This document shows positions 1 through 7,829 of a stretch of 20,971 nucleotides of DNA, one piece after another (the first letter of the stretch is position 1; every line of letters starts with the position of its first letter). A program made the position numbers and the translations under genes. The DNA is from a virus: the IMG/VR virus record IMGVR_UViG_3300025889_001149, positions 1-20,971 of that record; one strand, written 5' to 3'. The notes beneath the pieces were generated by a model. That model was not told the DNA's origin. It ran no database searches and was given only the letters and a program-made list of their open reading frames with translations.

Positions 1-193
1 CAATGTCAACTATGATAGTAACCGAATTAGTATAACCTGCTTTACCTTGTTCTTGGCTTGAAGTTCTGCCATCCAAAACAATGTATTCATTTGGTGCAGA
101 ATCAGGCGCTAACCCATCATAAACTGGCAAACTTGTGGCAGATACTAAATGAGTATAAAACCATTTCTTTATTTCTATATTAGGATTTAGCAT
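1..193 (-). CDS. Tail completion protein, partial (runs off left edge)
   Basis: An open frame of about 64 codons starts at ATG 193-191, inside the end of the gp10-like gene, and is still open at base 1. It begins MLNPNIEIKKWFYTHL and continues through LPVYDGLAPDSAPNEY into a beta-rich stretch (YIVLDGR, then VTIIVD). This pattern of an N-terminal helix, a P-x-Y-D-x-x-P loop and then paired strands is typical of the DUF3168/gp17-like tail terminator or completion proteins, and the position directly after a gp10-like gene is the expected one. In such phages the protein caps the tail tube at the head-proximal end. Family assignment rests on order and general pattern, since most of the protein is missing. 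Confidence 0.6.
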   Translation of the reverse strand, partial: MLNPNIEIKKWFYTHLVSATSLPVYDGLAPDSAPNEYIVLDGRTSSQEQGKAGYTNSVTIIVDI

Positions 194-773
194 TTAATAC
201 CTTTTTTATATTTTCTTTTAATTTAGGAATTTCTTGCTCATAAGCTGGTAGTAAAAATGGTTGTGGTCTCAATCCTTTTCTTAATATACTTATGGCTATC
301 GCATAAGCAGCACTTTTGTCTTGTTTTTGTCTTGCTTGTTTTGAGCCTGTCCTTTTACCTGTTTTAACACTATAAGTTCCAGTTATACCTTTTGCTTTTA
401 CCCATAACATTAACGCTTCCACCATTTGTTTAAATGTACCACCTTTATTACCTTTAAATTGCATAGCAAAATCATTGTAATTTGATGGAACTGAAACTTT
501 TGGTCCAGTACCAAATTCTACATATGGAGCATATGGCAATTTAGAACCAATAGTATAAAGTAATTTTCCTTGACCTAATTCTTCTTTTAATTGTATAGAA
601 TTGCGTAAACTACCAAAGTTTACAGGTGCATTTTTTTTGGCATTAGTTTGAATATTTAAAGCTGATGCGTTTATTTCTAAAGCCACTTCAACTTTAACCT
701 TTTCAGTATATTTTTTTAAATCACTGAATATTTTATCCATCCCATTGACGTTCAAAAATATGCCGTTAGCCAT
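180..773 (-). CDS. HK97 gp10-like head-tail / tail completion protein
   Basis: The 197-residue protein has the hallmarks of the HK97 gp10 family: an N-terminal helix (residues about 8-45), the segment APVNFGSLRNSI near residue 50 and the motif YAPYVEFGTGP near residues 81-90. In this family the protein sits at the head-tail interface and helps complete the tail. It is longer than the usual 110-150 residues because of a basic, Lys/Gln-rich insertion (about residues 135-155), followed by the conserved C-terminal RPQPFLLPAYEQ. Its start overlaps the stop of the head-closure gene by one base, and its 3' end overlaps the start of the next gene, so translation is probably coupled. Family assignment is firm; the role is from family knowledge. 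Confidence 0.85.
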   Translation of the reverse strand: MANGIFLNVNGMDKIFSDLKKYTEKVKVEVALEINASALNIQTNAKKNAPVNFGSLRNSIQLKEELGQGKLLYTIGSKLPYAPYVEFGTGPKVSVPSNYNDFAMQFKGNKGGTFKQMVEALMLWVKAKGITGTYSVKTGKRTGSKQARQKQDKSAAYAIAISILRKGLRPQPFLLPAYEQEIPKLKENIKKVLNAKS

Positions 774-1114
774 TAGTAATACATTTCAATTTCAAAGAAT
801 CTATGAGCATTATCCACATCTTTAATAGAGTGAATCGTATAGGTATCGCCTTCCACTTCCAATTTGTACATATCCGTAATTGTAATATCCCAACGAATAA
901 ACAACTTTGCAAACCTTGTAAAACTTAATTGAGATTCTTGCAACGACCTATTTTGCGGTTGTGGTCTAAAATCCCCCCAAGTAGTCGTTTGCAACGCATA
1001 TGTCGTAGTGTACCCACCTTGCCCATCGCTTACACTTGTTGGAGCATAAACGTTTACTAATCTAGTCATAGAATTAGCATCAACATAATTATCCTTGTGA
1101 AGTCCTATTCTCAT
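773..1114 (-). CDS. Head closure protein (SPP1 gp16-like head-tail joining)
   Basis: I place the start at ATG 1114-1112, giving 113 residues (MRIGLHKDNYV...). The frame stays open upstream to 1171, but that part lies wholly within the upstream connector gene, whose TAA stop is separated from this ATG by a single T. The sequence shows the pattern of the phage head-tail joining family (PF05521): an N-terminal strand with Y-A-P, the G-Q-G-G-Y-T hairpin near residue 36, W-G-D-F-R-P near 48 and a C-terminal YTIHSIKDV segment. Members form the ring that closes the filled head beneath the connector. Gene order (connector, closure, gp10, tail completion) fits exactly. Confidence 0.8.
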   Translation of the reverse strand: MRIGLHKDNYVDANSMTRLVNVYAPTSVSDGQGGYTTTYALQTTTWGDFRPQPQNRSLQESQLSFTRFAKLFIRWDITITDMYKLEVEGDTYTIHSIKDVDNAHRFFEIEMYY

Positions 1115-1115
1115 A

Positions 1116-1646
1116 TTATAAAATTGGGGATGTTCTTGTCCATCTTTGACACACTCGCCACGTTTTCTCACAAATACCTAAATCATTGACATCCATACCT
1201 CTATTCTCGTAGCCGTAGTTTATTTGGTCTAAAATAGCAATTTTAATTTCTTTTGGTACTGTTGTAAATCCTGTTCTATAAACCGCCACCATTTCATTAA
1301 ATGCTGGGTAGTTTAATTGCGGATATTGACCACCGATTAATTTATAATCAGCCGATTCAATTACGTTTCCGTTATTATCGGTTAGGCTTGTAAATGACAC
1401 CACTGGTCCAAAAGGCAACTGAAAGTTAGCTGCTGCATTAGTGAACCAAACAGTAGCCGTTTTAGGTGTAATACTTAAGCCTGAAGCCTTTTCTACGGCT
1501 TGTCTTGATTGAGTGATTAATTCAGCGAATAAATCATCTTCAACGCTATTAGTAACACGGCAATATTGTTTTGCTTCGGCAACTGTAACAGGTTCGGTTA
1601 TAACTCCGTAATCAACTAATGTGTGGTCTATAATGAAATTATACAT
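1116..1646 (-). CDS. Head-tail connector (gp6/gp15-like adaptor)
   Basis: The 176-residue protein carries the signature EPVTVAEAKQYCRV at residues 18-31, followed by a helix with Q-S-R-Q-A-V-E near residue 47 and the QLPFGPVVSFTSL segment near 77-89, as in the gp6-like/DUF3168-neighbour connector family (PF05135). Such proteins form the dodecameric adaptor under the portal. It is the first gene after the capsid terminator. The start is preceded by AAGGA five bases upstream, one of few Shine-Dalgarno-like sequences in the window. The C-terminal 20 residues after ENRGM look unlike a typical connector tail, so the end may be diverged. Confidence 0.8.
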   Translation of the reverse strand: MYNFIIDHTLVDYGVITEPVTVAEAKQYCRVTNSVEDDLFAELITQSRQAVEKASGLSITPKTATVWFTNAAANFQLPFGPVVSFTSLTDNNGNVIESADYKLIGGQYPQLNYPAFNEMVAVYRTGFTTVPKEIKIAILDQINYGYENRGMDVNDLGICEKTWRVCQRWTRTSPIL

Positions 1647-1659
1647 AATTCCTTTTTTA

Positions 1660-1667
1660 CAAATTTA
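1660..1667 (-). promoter_or_regulatory. Possible promoter core for head-tail genes
   Basis: TAAATTTG, a match to the Bacteroidetes -7 element TAnnTTTG, lies between the capsid terminator and the connector start, about 14 bases upstream of the ATG. A matching -33 TTG is not evident, so this is tentative. Confidence 0.3.
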
Positions 1668-1685
1668 CGTTTATTTTAATAAAAA

Positions 1686-1707
1686 AACCCCTACCGAAGT
1701 AAGGGTT
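1686..1707 (-). terminator. UUCG-capped terminator after major capsid gene
   Basis: The minus strand reads AACCCTTAC-TTCG-GTAGGGGTT, a 9-bp stem (one G-U pair) closed by the very stable C(UUCG)G tetraloop and followed by seven Ts. On the plus strand the same hairpin is followed by a T-rich tract, so it may work in both directions. It sits between the major capsid protein and the connector gene. Confidence 0.9.
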
Positions 1708-1730
1708 CTTTTTTTATACTAAATATTCAA

Positions 1731-2822
1731 TTAAGCAACGTTGCCTAAATCAGCAAAAATAGCTGAAGCAGTTTGCATTAAGTTAACATCTTCGTAGCAC
1801 TCAATACGTGCAGTAACCATATTTTGTTGGAAGTTACTTGCATTCTCATAAGAGAACTCAATAGCTAAACCTTCAACTTCAACACGCTCACAATAGTTGT
1901 TATCCAAGATTAATACCTTGTCATCAGCTACCCAAGAAGCAGCGATTACAGGTACACCCCAAATAGTGATTCCACCATTAGGATTTACGATAACAGAACC
2001 TGAACCAGCATAGTAACCATTGCTGATTGTTTCTTTTAATAAACGACCCATTTGAGTAGGACTTACAACTGCAAAAGAAGCAACATAGTTAGCACTCTTT
2101 TGGTTTCCGATATAATCAACTAATTGTTTTAAGTCAATTGTTTCGGCAGTTGTTGTAGAACCAGTTGCAGCAGTAGATACTGTTGTATAGAAAGCACTGT
2201 TCTCTGCTTTGTAGAAATCTCTAGTTAACATTCTTGGTAAAGTTGTACTTAAGAATGGTAAAGATTTTGCCATTTGCTTTGAGAAAGTAGAGAAACCAGC
2301 GATGTAATCGTTTACAACTTTAACTTCGCTTAATGCGTAGCTGTTTTGTCCTTTATCAGAACCTTCAGTTTGAGCAGCGATGTTGTTAGTTGTTGCAGTT
2401 TCCTTGTAGAAAACATATAAACCACTTGCACTACGTACAGTTGGAATTAAATCACGGAAGTTAACCGCTTGGCTTGGTAAGATAGCAGCATTAGGTGCGT
2501 AACTAGCTTGAGCATCTCCTGTTAAAGAACCTGACAAAGTCATAGTCTTAACATCGGATAAATCTAAACGGAATTTACCGCCAGACTTCATTTCTTTTTC
2601 CATTGCATCCATTTTGCCGTCAAGTTTTTCCATAATCACTTCATCCATAAACTTAACTTCACGCTTTGCAGCTTTCTTTTGAGCAACTAATTGTGCGTCA
2701 ATTTGCTTTTGCATTTCATCTTTTACAACACTGATTTCAGCTTTTACTGAATCAATTTGAGCAGAAATGTCGGATTTGATTCCTTTTACATTCTCTGCCA
2801 TTTCATTAATTAAATTTTCCAT
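1731..2822 (-). CDS. Major capsid protein (HK97 fold)
   Basis: The 363-residue protein has the two-part layout of HK97-type capsid precursors (PF05065). Residues 1 to about 85 are a charged, Lys/Glu-rich predicted coiled coil, the scaffold-like delta domain normally cut off by the prohead protease. The shell domain follows from about residue 90 and includes NFRDLIPTVRSASGLYVFY near 120-140, SYALSEVKVVNDYIAGFSTFSKQM near 160-185 and the C-terminal ITIWGVPVIAASWVADDKVLILDN. It forms the icosahedral shell. It lies directly downstream of the protease (2-base gap) and is followed by a strong terminator, which would raise capsid message relative to the connector genes. Confidence 0.93.
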   Translation of the reverse strand: MENLINEMAENVKGIKSDISAQIDSVKAEISVVKDEMQKQIDAQLVAQKKAAKREVKFMDEVIMEKLDGKMDAMEKEMKSGGKFRLDLSDVKTMTLSGSLTGDAQASYAPNAAILPSQAVNFRDLIPTVRSASGLYVFYKETATTNNIAAQTEGSDKGQNSYALSEVKVVNDYIAGFSTFSKQMAKSLPFLSTTLPRMLTRDFYKAENSAFYTTVSTAATGSTTTAETIDLKQLVDYIGNQKSANYVASFAVVSPTQMGRLLKETISNGYYAGSGSVIVNPNGGITIWGVPVIAASWVADDKVLILDNNYCERVEVEGLAIEFSYENASNFQQNMVTARIECYEDVNLMQTASAIFADLGNVA

Positions 2823-2824
2823 TT

Positions 2825-3583
2825 TTACTTTTTAAATAAGTTATTAAATTGTGCTATTGCTTTAAGGACTTTTTCTTCTTCATCATTTTTCACATCTTCG
2901 TTTGTCGGCTGCGGTGCTTCTGCGGTCGCAGTGATTTCTTTCACGATTTCAATTTCTAATAATTCAGATTGAATCCTTTTTATTTCTATCTCCATTAAAG
3001 CAAAGGTTTCGTCTGTGAAACGACCACCTTTAAATGCTTTAAGAAGTTTCTCTAGCCTTGTTGCTAATTGTTCTTTCTTTACTTCACTTTTAACTGAAAT
3101 AGTTGGTGTTTCAGGGTTTGCTGCCCATAATACCGCACTTCCTTCATAAAGTTTAAGTTCGGTAATGGTTCTAACACCATCTTTTCCTACGCTTGAATTT
3201 ATTGTAGTAAATCCAATTGAGTGTTGGTTGATTAAACCAGCATCATACATTTTTAAAATATCTTCTCCTGTTTCAGTCATTACAATTGGAGTGATAGCAA
3301 TAAGCATATCGCCTTCAACGTAAAGTTGTTCAGGTTTACCAATAACGGCTTCCATTTCAGCACAATGGTCAACTAAAGACCATATTAAGTTTTTACCTGC
3401 TGGACCACGCTCTTTTAACGTTTTAGTAAATGCTTCAGGAACGATAATATCGTTGTCTAAATCAACGTTTCCAGTTCTTGCCCATACGGCTTTTACTCTG
3501 CGTTGCTCGGTATCAACATCCATTACTTCGTAACCAATGTCTTGCTTTTCAACAACAACATCTTTATTTGTGTATGTTTTCAT
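2825..3583 (-). CDS. Prohead maturation protease (peptidase U35/S78)
   Basis: The 252-residue protein matches the HK97 gp4-type serine protease family. Visible landmarks are VKAVWARTGNVDLDNDII (31-48, the strand and turn before the active site), His73 in LVDHC, and His121-Ser122 in NQHSIGF, the expected nucleophile motif, followed by ITELKLYEGSAVLWAANP (140-157). A Lys/Glu-rich helical C-terminal tail (from about 165) is likely removed in assembly or acts as a scaffold. It should cleave the capsid delta domain and itself inside the prohead. It sits between the MuF-like gene and the capsid gene, as usual. Confidence 0.92.
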   Translation of the reverse strand: MKTYTNKDVVVEKQDIGYEVMDVDTEQRRVKAVWARTGNVDLDNDIIVPEAFTKTLKERGPAGKNLIWSLVDHCAEMEAVIGKPEQLYVEGDMLIAITPIVMTETGEDILKMYDAGLINQHSIGFTTINSSVGKDGVRTITELKLYEGSAVLWAANPETPTISVKSEVKKEQLATRLEKLLKAFKGGRFTDETFALMEIEIKRIQSELLEIEIVKEITATAEAPQPTNEDVKNDEEEKVLKAIAQFNNLFKK

Positions 3584-3588
3584 ATTAA

Positions 3589-3596
3589 CAAAGTTA
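3589..3596 (-). promoter_or_regulatory. Possible promoter core TAACTTTG before prohead protease
   Basis: TAACTTTG fits TAnnTTTG and lies six bases from the protease ATG in a short A/T-rich gap. The extended word TATAACTTTGTT recurs in front of the portal gene. There is no clear -33 TTG, and the short distance would make the message nearly leaderless, so function is uncertain. Confidence 0.3.
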
Positions 3597-3606
3597 TAAT
3601 TTTTTT

Positions 3607-4488
3607 TTAATCCGTTAATGCTTCGCTAACTAATGTGGTAACTTCCATCAATGCGTAATTTGTTAACAAGTTCCAAATGTATCCAACATCGCCTTTTGGT
3701 GGGTTATTTTGTAAAGTCATTAGTTTACCTTTTGAATCCCTTTGTGCTTCATATCCTAAAGTACAACGGCAATTACATACATCGGCAGCACTTCCACTTG
3801 AATCGCACGGATGCAACATTAAATCAAATCCACCTTTTTTGTTTTGTAGTTTAAATTTGTCATCAAACGGAATTTTAACCCCATCCATATGCAAATGGTC
3901 AAATTGGTCTCTTGGTATTCTTCTTGTGCGGTTATCCCTTGCACTTATCCATTCCTTTAAAGTAACTAACCCTGTTGATGCCGTTCCAACCATTGAACCT
4001 ATGTTAGCTGCCCTTCCTGTTTCCGTTCTTGCGATAAGTTCGGCACGATAGTCGGTTATTCCGCTAACCCTTAAAAGTGCAATCGTTTCTTGCATAGTGT
4101 AATTCTTTTCACTAGCTTGAATAAGGAATCTTCGGATTTGTTCTTTGGTGGTGTCGGTTATGTCGGCAGCCAATTGATTTAAACCTTGTCTTTCTAAATA
4201 TTGAAGGATAACGTAAGCAAATAGGTCGGTTTCGGCTGATTTGGTCTCTAATGCCTCGTAAATGCCCTTTACAGACCTTTTAACGGACTTTTGTACTATT
4301 TGTGCCATCTTTACCCCCATAGCCATATGAAGTCGCTGAATGGTCTTTTTTAAGGCTTTATCGCTAATTGCGTTTAAGTTTTGGGTACGGCAATATGTAT
4401 CAACCTGTTTTTGCAGTTCTTTTTTGAACTTGGGCGAATAGGTTTTTAATGCGTTGGCATATAGTTTTCTATAATCTTGCCAAATCAT
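3607..4488 (-). CDS. Phage Mu F-like minor head (head morphogenesis) protein
   Basis: The 293-residue protein carries the SPP1 gp7/Mu gpF domain (PF04233) in its C-terminal half: ARTETGRAAN at 153-162, W180 followed by D185/R187 (SARDNRTR), DQFDHLHMDGV at 194-204, HPCD at 226-229 and the closing C-N-C-R-C at 238-242. The Cys/His set resembles a metal-binding or redox cluster. The N-terminal half is helical. Members bind the portal and are packaged in small copy number, with roles in assembly or DNA entry. It overlaps the upstream gene's stop by one base. Confidence 0.88.
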   Translation of the reverse strand: MIWQDYRKLYANALKTYSPKFKKELQKQVDTYCRTQNLNAISDKALKKTIQRLHMAMGVKMAQIVQKSVKRSVKGIYEALETKSAETDLFAYVILQYLERQGLNQLAADITDTTKEQIRRFLIQASEKNYTMQETIALLRVSGITDYRAELIARTETGRAANIGSMVGTASTGLVTLKEWISARDNRTRRIPRDQFDHLHMDGVKIPFDDKFKLQNKKGGFDLMLHPCDSSGSAADVCNCRCTLGYEAQRDSKGKLMTLQNNPPKGDVGYIWNLLTNYALMEVTTLVSEALTD

Positions 4489-4868
4489 TAGGCATCAATT
4501 TTTTCTATTAATTTACCTGCTGCGTTGAAAACATCCGTTTGACCTTGTTGACCTGCTCTTTGTCTAATGGCTATCAATCCTGCTCTATCTACGTTTACGA
4601 AATCGGAAGTATAGATATAATGCCAATGTTGTTTTGTTTCAGGGTCTGCACCGCTATCAACACCTAAAAACCATTTACCATAAGCAGCCATTCCGTTTTT
4701 CTCAATGTATGCGTTTTCTTCAGAAGCACTTGGTGGATTCCAAGATGAAGGCTTTGACACTTTGCCATCACTCACTAATGAATTTGCGTGGCTAACACCA
4801 GCTTTGTTCAATCCAGTGGTTTTCTTTAATTCTTGTACTAATTCAAGGAATTTGTTTATGTGTTTCAT
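4488..4868 (-). CDS. Small head-module protein, capsid-protease-associated type domain
   Basis: This 126-residue protein is not firmly recognised. It reads ANSLVSDGKVSKPSSW near residues 28-43, then AAYGKWFLGVDSGADPETKQHWHYIY and a C-terminal helix with AGLIAIRQRAGQQG. This resembles, from memory, a domain often attached to phage head proteins or prohead proteases, with a pattern like GKV-x-W ... YAKWFLG ... K-x-x-YKY ... AL-x-AI-x-x-R-A. Here it stands alone between the Dps-like and MuF-like genes, with one-base overlaps at both ends. A structural or assembly role is inferred from position only. Confidence 0.6.
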   Translation of the reverse strand: MKHINKFLELVQELKKTTGLNKAGVSHANSLVSDGKVSKPSSWNPPSASEENAYIEKNGMAAYGKWFLGVDSGADPETKQHWHYIYTSDFVNVDRAGLIAIRQRAGQQGQTDVFNAAGKLIEKIDA

Positions 4869-5230
4869 TATGATAAGGTTAAAAGGTAATTTGTTTTAGC
4901 AATCAATTGAGCAATTTCATCTATTTGGTTTTGAATCCAACTATCTTGATAAATAGTTTTGCGTTCCTTTTGAACAAACTCATATAAACCTTTGTAGTAT
5001 TTAACCAATTGCTCGTGTCCTGAATAGTTTTGTAATGTAGCAACCGAATAACCTTGTGGTCTGCCATAAACACCGCTTACGCTTTCAACTAGGTCATCAA
5101 TTAATTCTAGTATTTCATCGTAATAGTTATTCAATGCCTTATGCTCTGCGTATGATGTAGTTTGATGATGCCAAACAATTGATTGTTGTTTTGAATCGTG
5201 CAAACGTGATATAAATTCAACAAAAGTCAT
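4868..5230 (-). CDS. Dps/ferritin-like helical protein (DUF5856-type)
   Basis: The 120-residue all-helical protein reads WHHQTTSYAEHKALNNYYDE (20-39) followed by ILELIDDLVES (40-50). This is the helix A/B pattern of Dps-like proteins. H21, H30, N34, D45 and E49 align with the E. coli Dps ferroxidase-site residues H51, H63, D67, D78 and E82 if the intervening loop is three residues shorter. The same type of protein is known as DUF5856 in several phage groups. It lies between portal and MuF-like genes, so it is probably expressed with head proteins. Whether it binds iron, is in the virion, or is purely structural cannot be read from sequence. Confidence 0.7.
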   Translation of the reverse strand: MTFVEFISRLHDSKQQSIVWHHQTTSYAEHKALNNYYDEILELIDDLVESVSGVYGRPQGYSVATLQNYSGHEQLVKYYKGLYEFVQKERKTIYQDSWIQNQIDEIAQLIAKTNYLLTLS

Positions 5231-5232
5231 TA

Positions 5233-6618
5233 TTAAGGTTTTAAATTGTCAGGAATGTTTAAAGGCTGGAATTGGTCAACAGGTTGAAGTCCGCTAGGAA
5301 CGTACAATTTTTCCATTTCCTCGCTAGGAATATAATCAGGAACTTTTATACCCATTATTTCCATCTTTTGTGCTGGCGCAATCCACCAAGCCTTATCCAA
5401 CCAAGTTGCTTGTTCGCTCTTATTTGCTTCTAGTTCTTGATAAACCTTCATATCATAACCTACATAAAGATTAGAACCTTTGTAACCCCAATCAGTGTGT
5501 AGTTTTCTATTTAAGTTTTCGGTCAACGCATCAAGCAAAGGAATAGCACAACGTAATGTCAATGCCTTTTCGCCTTCTAATTGATTGTTGTAAGTTTTAT
5601 TGTCGGCATCGTTTAATAGTTGTGAAGGAACTCCGTAAATGTTACAAAGTGCTTTCATATCCCATTTTTCTGATTCAATGATATTAAGTTCAACAGGAGA
5701 CAAACCGATTGCTTTCCAATCTACCTTATAACCTGACACCGCAATAGAATTAAAGTTTGATGAACCACCCTTTTGACTAATAGCGGTTTTAAGTGCTTGT
5801 GCTTGTTGTGTTCCACTTGTAGGGTCAAAGCGGTCATCATTCATAAATAACACACCTGCTGGTCCACCATTTTGAAATGCTGCAACTGAAGCCGTTTTAG
5901 CTTCGTTACTTCTTGTCAATGTTCTTGCTGCTGCTCTTAATGGCGATTGTCCATAAAGTTGATTTCCTGTAACATTCCATTGTGGATTGTAAAACTTATC
6001 GTGTAATATTTCTTTAGGGTCAAATGTCCACATCTCGCCAAAGTACAATTGGTAACCTGCTCTAACAGGTGGGAACTCATTTACGTTAGCTATGATAGCC
6101 ATATACTGACTAGGCAAAGCGTAAAGTTCAAATGGTTTACTTTGGTTTGCACCTGCTTCAATAAGTTTAGCGTAAATAAAAGAATTACCTGTAATTAACT
6201 TAAATCCGCACCACTGCTCTACTAAATCTCCCCAAGTATCTTCGCCATTTGGATATTTCAATAGTTCGTTCAATCTTGAATCTCCAGTGTATATTTCAAA
6301 TGCTTTTTTGTGTAATTCGTTTACTTCTTGCCAATTGGTAATCTTATCAGGTTGTTTCATCAAAGACTTATAACGTTTGGCAGAAACTTCATCCGTTACT
6401 TTGTAAACGTGGAATGGAGCAAGTTTTGCTTTGTCTGTTATTAGTTTAACAATTGAATAAACGATATCATTTTTAACGTAACCATCATTTACGAATGCTT
6501 GGGCATCTTGTCCTTGCCAAGTTACTATGCCGTTTTGTATTGCTACTTGTGAACCAAGTGGATAGTTAGGTAAAAGAGTGTTTAGTTTCTTTTTTGTAAA
6601 GAAATCCCAAATTGCCAT
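5233..6618 (-). CDS. Portal protein (HK97 family)
   Basis: The 461-residue protein has the pattern of HK97-type portals (PF04860): VYSIVKLITDKAKLAPFHVYKV near 53-75, LLKYPN near 120, GNSFIYAKL near 145-153, LYGQSPLRAAARTL near 221-234, NGGPAGVLF near 249-257 and the clip/crown part ALCNIYGVPSQLLND near 324-338. Twelve copies would form the DNA entry channel at one head vertex and the docking site for terminase. It follows terminase after a 35-base gap that contains a promoter-like word. Length is normal. Confidence 0.93.
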   Translation of the reverse strand: MAIWDFFTKKKLNTLLPNYPLGSQVAIQNGIVTWQGQDAQAFVNDGYVKNDIVYSIVKLITDKAKLAPFHVYKVTDEVSAKRYKSLMKQPDKITNWQEVNELHKKAFEIYTGDSRLNELLKYPNGEDTWGDLVEQWCGFKLITGNSFIYAKLIEAGANQSKPFELYALPSQYMAIIANVNEFPPVRAGYQLYFGEMWTFDPKEILHDKFYNPQWNVTGNQLYGQSPLRAAARTLTRSNEAKTASVAAFQNGGPAGVLFMNDDRFDPTSGTQQAQALKTAISQKGGSSNFNSIAVSGYKVDWKAIGLSPVELNIIESEKWDMKALCNIYGVPSQLLNDADNKTYNNQLEGEKALTLRCAIPLLDALTENLNRKLHTDWGYKGSNLYVGYDMKVYQELEANKSEQATWLDKAWWIAPAQKMEIMGIKVPDYIPSEEMEKLYVPSGLQPVDQFQPLNIPDNLKP

Positions 6619-6634
6619 ATTATTAGAATTTAAA

Positions 6635-6642
6635 CAAAGTTA
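6635..6642 (-). promoter_or_regulatory. Possible promoter core TAACTTTG before portal gene
   Basis: TAACTTTG (TAnnTTTG type) lies in the gap between terminase and portal, 16 bases before the portal ATG. It shares the 12-base word TATAACTTTGTT with the site before the prohead protease. The -33 element is not clear. Confidence 0.35.
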
Positions 6643-6653
6643 TACAATTTACG

Positions 6654-7829
6654 CTAAAATACACTTACTTGAAATTTAGGTTTGGATAAATGCGTGAATA
6701 TTGCGTAACGTGCTGCATCCAAAGCATCATCATTTGCTTTGACTGGTTCTTCTATTACGTTGTCGTTTTTATCCTTCTTCCATTTGTAAGATTGTATTTC
6801 TCGTTTTAGGTTTTGACTACTGTAATGAATGTTTATCGGAAACGATTTCATTTGCATTATTCCTGCCCATACATCTTTTTGTGCTGGTTTAATGTTAAAA
6901 CCTTGTCGGTAAAGTTCTTCAATGGATTTAGGTTCGGCTGCATCTGCGTAAATCGTGGCACGTTCAGGCACTTTTTCTTTTATCAATCTTGATAGGTCGG
7001 ATAAGGTAAGACCGCTTTGATAAATGATTTCCTCAAAATAGTTTTGTCCTTCATAATGCGTAACCTTTATAAGTGCTGCTGGGTGTACATAACCGAAGTC
7101 AAGTCCATAGAATGTATCTCCGTTGGGTGTTTCGCTATATTGCTTCCATTGGGTGTAAATAAGTTCTTTTGCTGCTCCCCTTTCGCCCAATCCATAAACC
7201 TTCCACATAAAGTCATCAGGTAGGTCTTTGTATTGCTCAATGTTTTTTATTTGGGTGTCGGATAAATTTGATATGTTGTTAAGATACGTTGAATGAATGC
7301 GTTTGTTTAATGGTTCATCAGCTATGTCGTAAACCCAAGAAACAAAGTCGGCAGGATTCCAGTCAAGAAAAACTTGTCCAGTTGTTCTTATAATTAACTG
7401 GTCATATAATGCTTTGCTAATAAGGTTAGCCTCGTTTATGAATAGAATATCCCTTGCTGGTCCTTTTGCTTTATCAGGGTCTTCCAATCCAAACAACTCA
7501 ATGTAAGAACCATTTTTAAACGTATAAATAAAATCGGTGTATTTGAAGTCGTTTTCATCCCATATATTCCATTGCTCCATTATGCCTTTAAAGTCTCTGT
7601 ATATGCCACGTTTAACGTGCGGAAGCGAATGTGATACTAGGGAAATTCTTGTCTTTGGTTTGGATAAAGCTATTGTGATTAAAAGCTGAACTATTGAGTA
7701 AGATTTACTTGAACGGCTGCCACCTTCGTTGCATATTACAGGATAACCTTGTTCGTAAGCCTTTTTGTTTGCGTAAAATACAGGAGTAGCCTTAATCTTT
7801 AATTGGTTGACAATCTGCATCAGGTTCAA
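6654..7829 (-). CDS. terL: Terminase large subunit (PBSX-type)
   Basis: The 391-residue protein shows both terminase halves. The ATPase has a Walker A-like GGSRSSKS at 36-43, Walker B ILFINEA at 128-134 with catalytic Glu133, and the coupling motif FLDWNPA at 154-160. The RNase H-like nuclease has D244 in YGLDFGY, D296 in IYADAAEP and a C-terminal acidic cluster in NDDALDAARYA (367-377). The enzyme packages DNA through the portal and cuts concatemers. The G-G-S-R-S-S-K loop is typical of the PBSX/Terminase_3 group. Its start overlaps the small-subunit gene by 38 bases; Met4 is an alternative start. Confidence 0.95.
   Translation of the reverse strand: MNLMQIVNQLKIKATPVFYANKKAYEQGYPVICNEGGSRSSKSYSIVQLLITIALSKPKTRISLVSHSLPHVKRGIYRDFKGIMEQWNIWDENDFKYTDFIYTFKNGSYIELFGLEDPDKAKGPARDILFINEANLISKALYDQLIIRTTGQVFLDWNPADFVSWVYDIADEPLNKRIHSTYLNNISNLSDTQIKNIEQYKDLPDDFMWKVYGLGERGAAKELIYTQWKQYSETPNGDTFYGLDFGYVHPAALIKVTHYEGQNYFEEIIYQSGLTLSDLSRLIKEKVPERATIYADAAEPKSIEELYRQGFNIKPAQKDVWAGIMQMKSFPINIHYSSQNLKREIQSYKWKKDKNDNVIEEPVKANDDALDAARYAIFTHLSKPKFQVSVF

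Noticed and set aside
810-818. Perfect DnaA box TTATCCACA on the plus strand
   Set aside because: It lies inside the head-closure coding sequence with no second box seen nearby, so it is probably chance.
3651-4051. Plus-strand open frames opposite the MuF-like gene
   Set aside because: The minus-strand frame encodes a recognisable protein; the plus frames have no domain or start context.
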